From DASVNK01 sp964478815 (GTDB taxonomy: Bacteria; Verrucomicrobiota; Verrucomicrobiia; Limisphaerales; SXQI01), in NCBI GenBank assembly GCA_964478815.1, contig CAYZKY010000249.1, forward strand, positions 1 to 5,733: a stretch of DNA of 5,733 bases, read 5' to 3'. Shown piece by piece: positions 1 to 5,675 of the stretch (within the stretch, counting starts at the first letter, position 1; the number at the start of each line of letters is the position of its first letter). The position numbers were made by a program, and so were the translations under genes. Under the pieces are notes generated by a model. The model ran no database searches, was not told the DNA's origin, and was given only the letters and a program-made list of their open reading frames with translations.

Positions 1-497
1 CGGGCGGCCGCCTCGAAGACGAGCGGCGGCAGCTCCCGGCTGGCGATCTCCCGCAGAAACGCTTCCACCTGCGCCCGCACCGGATGGCCGGTGCGTAAGG
101 GAATCCGATACGGGCCGAACTCCGCGAGGCCGGTCGCGCTGCCGGCGGTCGGGGCCGCGATCCGCAGCGGCACCGGCTCCCCCTGCCAATGCACCGGCGT
201 ACCGTCCGCCCAGTCCGTGCTGAATTTCTGCGCCTGGCCGGCCAGCCACCCGGCGTGCTTCTCCGCGAATTCCAGCCCCTGTTTGAACGAACCGCCGCGC
301 GGAATGGTCACATGTGCATGACCATGCGCCGTCCAGCGCAAGATATAACGGCGCGCCCGGGCCCGGCGAACGAACTCCACCCGCACCGCCCGGCCCTCCA
401 CCTCGAACAACACCGATCGCGGAGCCCCCTTGCGCGGCTCCGTTCGGCCTGCCGAACTCAGGCGAAACAATCGGGCGATTCCGGCCAGCAAATCCAC
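1..497 (-). CDS. YgjP-like (DUF45) metallopeptidase, N-terminal part, cut by window edge
   Basis: The minus-strand frame is open from 596 down to base 1 and leaves the window. It reads as a convincing protein, including EVEGRAVRVEFVRR, ARRYILRWTAHGHAHVTIPRG and a following helix ending in AEKHAGWLAGQAQKF. Arg-rich residues, a RYILR-type strand, xVTIPRG and a helix with W are how YgjP/DUF45 (M48-type) zinc peptidases begin. The stretch DGTPVHWQGEPVPLRI fits the next strand pair of that family. The catalytic HExxH would lie about 30-60 residues beyond the edge, so activity cannot be checked. About 165 residues are visible, against roughly 230-250 for the family. The start is uncertain because there is no in-frame ATG. 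GTG at 497 gives a family-like start (VDLLAGIARLFRL). TTG at 491 and TTG at 470 are alternatives, and none has a strong ribosome site. It is divergent from the gene at 635. The family call is from recalled motifs. Confidence 0.72.
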   Translation of the reverse strand, partial: MDLLAGIARLFRLSSAGRTEPRKGAPRSVLFEVEGRAVRVEFVRRARARRYILRWTAHGHAHVTIPRGGSFKQGLEFAEKHAGWLAGQAQKFSTDWADGTPVHWQGEPVPLRIAAPTAGSATGLAEFGPYRIPLRTGHPVRAQVEAFLREIASRELPPLVFEAAA

Positions 498-614
498 CGC
501 GCCATGATGGACCGCGCGCGCGCCGATCGAAAGCCAAATGCGCCGAACCGGCGCGGCGTAAGGAATCTCCCTACGCGACGTGCGGAAAAAACCCTCTCAA
601 CAAACGCTTTTTGC

Positions 615-627
615 TGACGTAGTGTCA
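615..627. promoter_or_regulatory. Short inverted repeat just upstream of the 635 start (possible operator)
   Basis: TGAC, five bases, then GTCA (615-618 and 624-627) lies 7 bases before the ATG at 635, in the 137-base region between two divergent genes. A site here could block initiation. The arms are only four bases, so chance is a fair explanation. No convincing -35/-10 pair or Shine-Dalgarno sequence is visible before 635. The bases before the ATG are GTCATATAGCC. Confidence 0.15.
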
Positions 628-634
628 TATAGCC

Positions 635-1204
635 ATGAACAGCGGATTGACTCTCCTGCCCGATCCGAGCCGCACGAATGCCCCGGAATCGACTCCTTTC
701 AACGTCGTGGTCATTTACGACCGCGCCGAATCCGCCTGCCGCGCGATGAGCCTCGTCGACGGGCTCGCCACCGAATTCAGCGGCGACCTCGAAATTCACC
801 GCGAAATCTGGCGTTTTGATATTTTGGAATTCCCGACGCTGCGCGAAGCCGCCTTTCAGAACGCCGCCGAAGCCGAGCTGCTGATCGTCGCCAGCGACGG
901 ACAGTTCGACCTGCCGCCCACCTTGAAAGAATTTCTCGAACAGTGGAGCGTCACCGCCATCCCCGGTTCCACCGCGCTGGCGGCGGTTTTGCCCCAGCGG
1001 GAGGTCCCCTCTCCGGTGCATCCGATCTTGTGCCGCTACCTCGAAGAACTCGCCACTCAAGCCGGCCAGCCGTTTTTCGCCCGTTCCTTTTCCCCGCCGC
1101 GCACCCAGACCTTCGATCCGCACATCCTGGCCGCCGCCAACGAACCCCTGGCCGCGCTGGAGAAACGTGCCGAGCCCGCGCCTCATTGGGGCATCAACGA
1201 ATAA
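635..1204 (+). CDS. Uncharacterised 189-aa protein ending in HWGINE
   Basis: The function is unknown. The protein is soluble, with no signal peptide or membrane segment. After a low-complexity N-terminus (about 1-20) comes a strand FNVVVIYDR (22-30), a helix (31-48), then EIHREIWRFDIL (53-64). A helix (68-80) follows, and a second buried strand ELLIVASDG (81-89) with PP just after it. A helix follows that, and then AIPGSTALAAVLP (108-120). This alternation suggests a flavodoxin- or receiver-like alpha/beta fold, but no catalytic motif is evident. The C-terminus PHWGINE matches my recollection of a Verrucomicrobiota family in which this ending is conserved, with a strand followed by an acidic or His turn at the position of ASDG. 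ATG 635 gives the whole fold but lacks a ribosome-binding site. A 253-residue antisense frame (1219-458) is dismissed because only this strand shows strand/helix patterning. It converges with the cyclase gene. Confidence 0.78.
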   Translation: MNSGLTLLPDPSRTNAPESTPFNVVVIYDRAESACRAMSLVDGLATEFSGDLEIHREIWRFDILEFPTLREAAFQNAAEAELLIVASDGQFDLPPTLKEFLEQWSVTAIPGSTALAAVLPQREVPSPVHPILCRYLEELATQAGQPFFARSFSPPRTQTFDPHILAAANEPLAALEKRAEPAPHWGINE

Positions 1205-1259
1205 TTCCGCGCCTTCCAATTTCGGAAATCGGGTTCAACCTCTTTTCCGTGTGTCGGTG

Positions 1260-1287
1260 GCCGTTCGGAAGTGGGTTCCTGAACGGC
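1260..1287. terminator. Stem-loop 1 of the convergent intergenic region
   Basis: The arms GCCGTTC (1260-1266) and GAACGGC (1281-1287) pair perfectly. They continue inward with GGAA (1267-1270) and TTCC (1276-1279) around a five-base loop GTGGG, with one bulged T at 1280. That is 11 base pairs. It starts 55 bases after the stop at 1204, between two genes that point at each other. No T-run follows on either strand, so it is not a textbook intrinsic terminator. A stabilising 3' stem or a U-independent terminator fits better. Confidence 0.45.
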
Positions 1288-1308
1288 ATGCGCAGGTTAC
1301 GGTCCGAA

Positions 1309-1344
1309 CTCCCAGCCTCTCGCTCGTTCGAGCAGAGGCGGGAG
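1309..1344. terminator. Stem-loop 2 of the convergent intergenic region, 15-bp GC-rich stem
   Basis: CTCCC (1309-1313) pairs with GGGAG (1340-1344). GCCTCT (1315-1320) pairs with AGAGGC (1334-1339). GCTC (1322-1325) pairs with GAGC (1330-1333). The loop is GTTC, and A1314 and C1321 bulge on one side. This 15-bp stem lies 38 bases from the stop of the minus-strand cyclase gene (1383) and 104 bases from the stop at 1204. It probably ends transcripts from both directions. As with the first hairpin there is no T-tract, so termination is inferred from position and stem strength. Confidence 0.5.
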
Positions 1345-1382
1345 GGAGGATCGCACGCGCAAAAACTCTCTGCCGCGGGCCG

Positions 1383-2015
1383 CTACCGCAGCAACGCCCG
1401 CGCCGGCGCGCCGTCGCACCCCTGCATCTTCACCGGCAGGCACATCAATTCGTACCGGCCCGGCTTGATCTTCTCCAGATTGAGCCCCTCGATAATCCAG
1501 ATGCCCGCGCCCAGAATCTCCAGGTGCGTCTCGATCCCGTCCTTGTAATACCCGCCCACGGACAGGTAATCCACCCCCACCGTGCGTATCTTCGCTTTCA
1601 CCAGGAAAGCCGCCGCTTCCTTCGAGATATAGATGAAATCCTTGTCGAACTCGTCCGTCTTCCAGCTCCGCTTCGAATTGCGCGTCTTGAACAGGATGCG
1701 CTCCCCCGCCTTCAGCCGCTGGCCCTTCAAGTGCTCCACCTTGATCGCCTCCGAGTCCTTCACTTCGATCACCCGGCACGGCCCCACCGTCGCCTCGAAT
1801 GGCAGCGCATCCATCGTCTTCCCGTTCTTGATGAAATGCAGCGGCGAATCCATGTGCGTGCCGGTATGCACCGTCATCGACACCACCGAGAGATTGCACG
1901 GCTTGCCCTCCTTCCCGATCTCGAAGTAGCGCTCGACCGTAACCCCCGGATTATCCGGCCAGTGAACCATGCCCGAACGAACAGGCACCGAAATATCGAT
2001 CCATTTCTTTGGCAT
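1383..2015 (-). CDS. Cyclase-family metal-dependent hydrolase (kynurenine-formamidase-like fold)
   Basis: This is a complete 210-residue member of the cyclase family (Pfam Cyclase, PF04199), whose best-known member is arylformamidase KynB. The signature HTGTHMDSPLHF occupies 50-61. H50, H54 and D56 are expected metal ligands and H60 is the catalytic His. A second pair, H164 and E176 (in IIEGLNL), has the 12-residue spacing of the remaining KynB metal-site residues. WPDNP (19-23) replaces the usual WPGD-type motif, and the C-terminus GCDGAPARALLR is typical of the family. No signal peptide is seen, so it should act in the cytoplasm. Family members hydrolyse amides, lactones or cyclic compounds, and the substrate here is unknown. 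No kynurenine-pathway gene is adjacent, so the symbol kynB is not warranted. ATG 2015 has a good AGGAG site. It is downstream of the dehydrogenase by 51 bases and probably cotranscribed with it. Confidence 0.92.
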   Translation of the reverse strand: MPKKWIDISVPVRSGMVHWPDNPGVTVERYFEIGKEGKPCNLSVVSMTVHTGTHMDSPLHFIKNGKTMDALPFEATVGPCRVIEVKDSEAIKVEHLKGQRLKAGERILFKTRNSKRSWKTDEFDKDFIYISKEAAAFLVKAKIRTVGVDYLSVGGYYKDGIETHLEILGAGIWIIEGLNLEKIKPGRYELMCLPVKMQGCDGAPARALLR

Positions 2016-2020
2016 GCTTA

Positions 2021-2025
2021 CTCCT
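2021..2025 (-). promoter_or_regulatory. Ribosome-binding site of the cyclase gene
   Basis: AGGAG on the minus strand (2025-2021) lies five bases before the ATG at 2015. It fixes that start and is the clearest Shine-Dalgarno sequence in the window. Confidence 0.75.
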
Positions 2026-2066
2026 GTGACATTCCCTTCGAACTCTAGAATCTCTCGAAAACCGCC

Positions 2067-3194
2067 TTAATCCAGCGCGATCACACTCTTGATCCCGCTC
2101 TTGTCGCCTACCAACAGCTCCCGATAATCGTCCAGCCGGTGCCGCCCCGTGATCACCGAGCCGATCGCGCCCGGCCACCGCTCCTTGAACACCCCCAAAT
2201 CCCGGATCGCGCTCTCGAACGCCGCCCGATCCGCGTTCACCGTGCCCAGCACCATCTGGTTTTTGAGCACCAAATCGCGCATCAAGTTGTCCGCCTCGAT
2301 CGGCATCGGCGGCTTCGGCGCCGGAATCCCCGTGAACACGAATACCCCGTTCAGCGCGAGCGCCTTCAAAACATCGAACGAAATCCGTGAAACCCCCACC
2401 GCCTCATACACGAGATCGATATTCCCCACCATCTCCGCCAGCGCGGCCACCGGCGTCGTCTCCGCGGACACATACGTGGCGCCGAACGATTCGACCAGAT
2501 CCGCCTTCGGGTTCGGCTTGCGCGAGCGCGAATACACCCACGTCTTGAACCCCTGCTGCACCAGCACCATCGCGCCGAGAATCCCCACCGGCCCCGCCCC
2601 CAGCACCACCGCGTTCAAGCCCCGGCCCGGCTGCTCGGCTGTCGCGCCTTTCTTCTTCCAGGGCAAGCGTTGCTGCACCAGCCACACCTGCTGCATCGCC
2701 TTCTCCACGATCGTCAGCGGCTCCGCCAGCACCGCCACATCCCGCAAGCCCGCCGGCACCGGATGCAGGTACTTCTCCTCATCCACGTAATACTCCGTCA
2801 TGAAGCCGTGGGTCATCTTGATCCCCCGCTCCGTGAAATCCCCCGTCGCGCAAAAATCCTGCAAATCCTCCCGGCAGGACTGGCAATGCGCGTGCGGGCA
2901 CGGACGCCGCACCGAAGGCACCACCAGGTCGCCCACCTTCAAGCTCGTCACATCCGCCCCCACCTCCACCACCTCCCCGAGCGACTCGTGTCCCAGCACC
3001 AGATACTCGAAACCGGGCGGCGGCGATCCGTACACAAAAGTGCAGATCTCCTTGTCCGTGCCGCAAATGCCGACCTCGAGCGACTTCACGCGCACATGGT
3101 GATCCTCCGTCAGGTGCGGCGTGACATGGTCAAGCAACTGCACCTCCCGCCGGCCGGGCACCACCCCCACGGCACGCATGGTCCTGCGATTCAT
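2067..3194 (-). CDS. Zinc-dependent glucose 1-dehydrogenase-like medium-chain dehydrogenase
   Basis: This is a 375-residue medium-chain dehydrogenase/reductase of the glucose-1-dehydrogenase type. The N-terminal GroES-like domain carries the catalytic zinc residues C44 (in CGTD) and H69-E70 (in LGHES). A structural-zinc set C99, C104, C107 and C115 follows, with E157 in VLAEPLT. The nucleotide-binding fold begins at VVLGAGPVG (196-204). After its second strand comes YSRSRKPNPK (221-230). Basic and Ser residues there favour NADP+ over NAD+, by analogy with archaeal glucose dehydrogenases. The C-terminal part (GVFVFTGIP, then LVLKNQMVLGTVNA) fits the Glu_dehyd_C type. Expected reaction: oxidation of an aldose to its lactone; the exact sugar is inferred. 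ATG 3194 gives MNRRTMRAVG. ATG 3179 (MRAVGVVPG) is the more usual family start and has an AGGA close before it, so five residues may be extra. It is first in a likely two-gene unit with the cyclase. Confidence 0.9.
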   Translation of the reverse strand: MNRRTMRAVGVVPGRREVQLLDHVTPHLTEDHHVRVKSLEVGICGTDKEICTFVYGSPPPGFEYLVLGHESLGEVVEVGADVTSLKVGDLVVPSVRRPCPHAHCQSCREDLQDFCATGDFTERGIKMTHGFMTEYYVDEEKYLHPVPAGLRDVAVLAEPLTIVEKAMQQVWLVQQRLPWKKKGATAEQPGRGLNAVVLGAGPVGILGAMVLVQQGFKTWVYSRSRKPNPKADLVESFGATYVSAETTPVAALAEMVGNIDLVYEAVGVSRISFDVLKALALNGVFVFTGIPAPKPPMPIEADNLMRDLVLKNQMVLGTVNADRAAFESAIRDLGVFKERWPGAIGSVITGRHRLDDYRELLVGDKSGIKSVIALD

Positions 3195-3291
3195 CCGTTA
3201 GTTTACAGTATTCCCGGCGCGAAAATCAGCGGCACGGGGCGGCTACCATACCCCAAGCCCCGCCCGAGAAAACAAAAATGTGCGCCCGAAT

Positions 3292-3316
3292 GGGAACGTT
3301 TTCGAATACTATTCCC
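3292..3316. promoter_or_regulatory. Overlapping small palindromes upstream of the dehydrogenase gene
   Basis: The 189-base gap 3195-3383 must hold any promoter for the dehydrogenase/cyclase unit. About 110 bases before the start is a cluster of symmetric sequence: GGGAA (3292-3296) with TTCCC (3312-3316), AACGTT (3295-3300), TTCGAA (3301-3306) and GAATA-C-TATTC (3304-3314). This is the sort of place where a sugar-responsive repressor could bind, but no known operator is recognised. No consensus -35/-10 pair stands out in the gap. TATGGT and TAAACT on the minus strand are only weak -10 candidates. Confidence 0.2.
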
Positions 3317-3383
3317 CCTTTGATCGCGCCCGGCGGTCTCGTTTCGATTGTGCCAAAGCACGGTCCAGCCCGCCTCTCGATCG

Positions 3384-5675
3384 TCATTTCGCACTCTCCC
3401 CCGGCTTTCCGCCGGCTTTTCCCGCCGCTTTCCAAGCTTCCCAAGCCGCTCCCCTAAAATTCCAGTCCAGGCGAGTCCGGATTTGTTCGTCGGTCGCTGG
3501 TGTGATCGCCTCCAGCTCCTGCCGCAGCTTTTTTACCGCCGGCGTAATTTCTTCTGAAGGGTTGTCCGGGAGAGACTGAAGCAAGTTAGTTTTCTGCCCG
3601 GCCGTCATCAGCACCGCATTTGTTCCGGTGCCAAAGCTGACAATTGCGACTCTGGCGGACCGCTCATTAACCAATCCTACGCCAGACGCTCGCTCAGCCA
3701 CTCGGTTGTTCCCCACGAGCGAAGCCAGGATTCCTCTTTTCTCGGCGTCGTTCGGCCACGGGATCCTGGCCAGAGTCGCTTTATCCATCCGCTGAAAACG
3801 TACGACTCTGGACTGCACATCCTCTGGCAACTGCTTTCCCGCTGCCAATTGAGCCAGTTCCGCCCCTTCCACCCCCAACAGAAACAGGTTCGTCGACGGT
3901 TCACCGAGCCCCTGCGCCCTAACTAACACCGCTGGAGGAAGCGCGACACGGACTCCACGAGTCTCATCCCCGCCTCCCAGTGCGCGATAAAATCTCTGCT
4001 CTCGATCCCCAACCCACTCGATCGCTGCCTCTCCACCTCCAAGTGTAGCCCTAGCAAGTTGAATTCCCTTCACATGGGCCTCGCTCAAGTCCGCTCCCTC
4101 CAGATAGGCCAGGCTCAAGTTCGCCCCCTTCAGATGGGCCCCTCTCAAATCCACTCCCGCCAGATGGGCCCGGCTCAAGTCCGCCCCCTCCAGATAGGCC
4201 CGGCTCAAGTCCACCCCCTCCAGATGGGCCCCTCTCAAGTCCGCTCCCTCCAGATGGGCACTGCTCAAGTCCGCCCCCTCCAGGTGGGCTCCGATCAACA
4301 TCGCCCCCTCCAGATGGGCTACGCTTAAGTCCGCCCCCTCCAGATGGGCCTCGCTCAAATCCGCCCTCTCCAGATGGGCCTCGCTCAAATCCGCCCCCTC
4401 CAGATGGGCACCGATCAACATCGCCCTCTCCAGATGAGCTGACGCTAAAATCGCATTCGTGGTAAAGATTACTCCTGCGATTCGTTCCCCCCTGAAAACA
4501 GCCGGAGCCTGCAGCCCGCGCCAGTATTCTGCTGCAAGATGGTCGAGGTGCCAGATTGACGCGCCCCAGCCATTGCGGTCCCAGTCCGTCGCTAGTTCGG
4601 GTGCCGGATCCGTTCCATCAGGCACAAAGTTCCACAAACATGGCATTGTCACCACATCGTTCGTCGATTTCCGTGGCGGCCCCAGCCGGTGCAGTGTCCA
4701 GAACAATTCCGTCGAGACTGGCTCCCATACCTGGAGCGCCTCGATATCCGAGGTGCTTGCCCGTTCCTCGGTTGTCCGGTTCTTCAGCGTCTGCCCCACC
4801 CGGTCGAATCGCATGTAGTCCAGCAGCAAGCCCCGCAGCGGCACGACATTGGGATAGTCCTCAAACTTCGGAATCTCCTGCCCTTCCTTCAGTTCCCGCA
4901 GTTTATCGGAGTCCGCCCTGGTCCGTACCACCGGCCGGCGCATGGCCTCCGGCAGCCGCCGCAGCGCGAACGCCTGCTGCGCGGGAGTCGTGCTGAAATC
5001 CAGCAGAATGCGCGCGATCTGCTCGTACTCCGCCTGCGCCAGCGCCCGCTGCGCCTCGAATTGCTGGTCCAGCGCCGTCACCTGCGTCTGCACCCATAAC
5101 AGCCGGTTCTGGTCCGCCAGTTTTTCCACCTGGGCATAGCTCACCATGAAGCTCGCCACCTGAATCAGCAGCGCGATGATCGCCGCCGCCGTGCTGCCGG
5201 CCAGAAACGTGGCGAAGAGCCCGAGCGCCGTATCTCGCAGGGCGGCGAGCCTCCCCAAGGCCGATATCACGTCCCCGTCCTCCGCGAGGGTCTGCACCAC
5301 ACTCTTCCCGGCGGTCCGCAACCGCAGGGCACGCGTGGCCGCCGTCAGCAAGTCCCATCCCCTCCGGATCAGCTCCAAGGATTGCGCCAGAAACCCGCCC
5401 GCCCACAGCCTCTGCACGAGCTTCTTCAGCAGCCAGAAGATAATCGCCGGAATCAGGACCATCACCCCGATAGCGGTCAGCGTCAGCACCGGTGCCAGCG
5501 GATAGCGGTCCGTCAGCGACCGGAACGACCAGCCGATGCCCGCTCCCCCGATGCCTCCCGCCAGCAGCAGCATGGCGAACACCACCACCCAGAGACGGCG
5601 CGACCACCGCCCCTCCAGTGGATTTTTTGGCGCATTCTCGCCTTTTCCCTCAGCCTTGTCACCCCCCTCTTCCAT
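3384..5675 (-). CDS. Membrane-anchored pentapeptide-repeat protein with two unassigned domains
   Basis: A 763-residue protein of unknown role. A charged N-terminus (1-27, ending in WSRR) precedes membrane segments near 28-50, 62-83 and 150-180. The basic 84-148 loop should be cytoplasmic, which would put residues 181-763 outside (inference from charge). 181-225 is a Gln/Glu/Ala-rich helix with coiled-coil character. 230-405 is an unassigned domain rich in Trp towards its end (W348, W365, W370, W375, W385). 411-540 holds 13 ten-residue repeats of the type AHLEG-ADLSx, expected to form a right-handed quadrilateral beta-helix. 546-740 is a second unassigned soluble domain, followed by an Ala/Gly/Lys-rich tail. 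Gyrase-protecting Qnr/MfpA proteins are much smaller and lack membrane segments, so that role is unlikely. ATG 5675 has G-rich sequence directly before it. The frame stays open to the window edge with no other ATG, GTG or TTG, so a start beyond 5733 is possible. It is on the same strand as the dehydrogenase but probably a separate unit. Confidence 0.85.
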   Translation of the reverse strand: MEEGGDKAEGKGENAPKNPLEGRWSRRLWVVVFAMLLLAGGIGGAGIGWSFRSLTDRYPLAPVLTLTAIGVMVLIPAIIFWLLKKLVQRLWAGGFLAQSLELIRRGWDLLTAATRALRLRTAGKSVVQTLAEDGDVISALGRLAALRDTALGLFATFLAGSTAAAIIALLIQVASFMVSYAQVEKLADQNRLLWVQTQVTALDQQFEAQRALAQAEYEQIARILLDFSTTPAQQAFALRRLPEAMRRPVVRTRADSDKLRELKEGQEIPKFEDYPNVVPLRGLLLDYMRFDRVGQTLKNRTTEERASTSDIEALQVWEPVSTELFWTLHRLGPPRKSTNDVVTMPCLWNFVPDGTDPAPELATDWDRNGWGASIWHLDHLAAEYWRGLQAPAVFRGERIAGVIFTTNAILASAHLERAMLIGAHLEGADLSEAHLERADLSEAHLEGADLSVAHLEGAMLIGAHLEGADLSSAHLEGADLRGAHLEGVDLSRAYLEGADLSRAHLAGVDLRGAHLKGANLSLAYLEGADLSEAHVKGIQLARATLGGGEAAIEWVGDREQRFYRALGGGDETRGVRVALPPAVLVRAQGLGEPSTNLFLLGVEGAELAQLAAGKQLPEDVQSRVVRFQRMDKATLARIPWPNDAEKRGILASLVGNNRVAERASGVGLVNERSARVAIVSFGTGTNAVLMTAGQKTNLLQSLPDNPSEEITPAVKKLRQELEAITPATDEQIRTRLDWNFRGAAWEAWKAAGKAGGKPGESAK
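4056..4445 (-). repeat. 13 tandem 30-bp units encoding pentapeptide repeats
   Basis: Thirteen direct 30-bp units run without interruption or length change, each encoding ten residues (two pentapeptides). The plus-strand core is CAGATGGGCC followed by a variable triplet-sized patch and CTCAAGTCCGCCCCCTC, with point changes. There are no spacers, so this is not a CRISPR array. Units near the right end (first in the protein) are the most alike. Those near 4056-4115 are more degenerate (AYLEG, AHVKG-IQL). Confidence 0.93.

Noticed and set aside
458..1219. Long 253-residue minus-strand open frame opposite the 635-1204 gene
   Set aside because: Gly/Arg-rich with no hydrophobic core pattern. It mirrors the codon structure of the plus-strand gene and would overlap the metallopeptidase start. 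It is an antisense by-product of high G+C.
1167..2048. Plus-strand 293-residue open frame opposite the cyclase gene
   Set aside because: Arg/His/Pro-rich reading opposite a gene with an unmistakable HTGTHMD motif and a good ribosome site.
2037..2059. TTCGA...TCGAA inverted repeat between the dehydrogenase and cyclase genes
   Set aside because: Five-base arms with a 13-base spacer inside a likely cotranscribed pair. Not distinguishable from chance.
2149..3323. Plus-strand open frames opposite the dehydrogenase gene
   Set aside because: Low-complexity Arg/His/Pro or Ser/Thr-rich translations. The opposite strand encodes a complete dehydrogenase with all zinc ligands.
3350..3361. GTGC-CAAA-GCAC hairpin after the pentapeptide gene as a terminator
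   Set aside because: A four-pair stem with no T-run on the minus strand. Too weak to call.
3203..3444. Two short minus-strand open frames in the gap between the pentapeptide and dehydrogenase genes
   Set aside because: 63 and 72 residues, overlapping each other and the end of the pentapeptide gene. They have no recognisable pattern and no ribosome site.
4059..4328. Plus-strand 89-residue repeat frame (MGPAQVRPLQ-type)
   Set aside because: It is the antisense reading of the 30-bp coding repeats. Its own changes are not conservative and no ribosome site precedes it.
4056..4445. Regular 30-bp direct repeats resembling a CRISPR array
   Set aside because: The units are contiguous with no unique spacers, are in frame with the pentapeptide protein and vary mostly silently.
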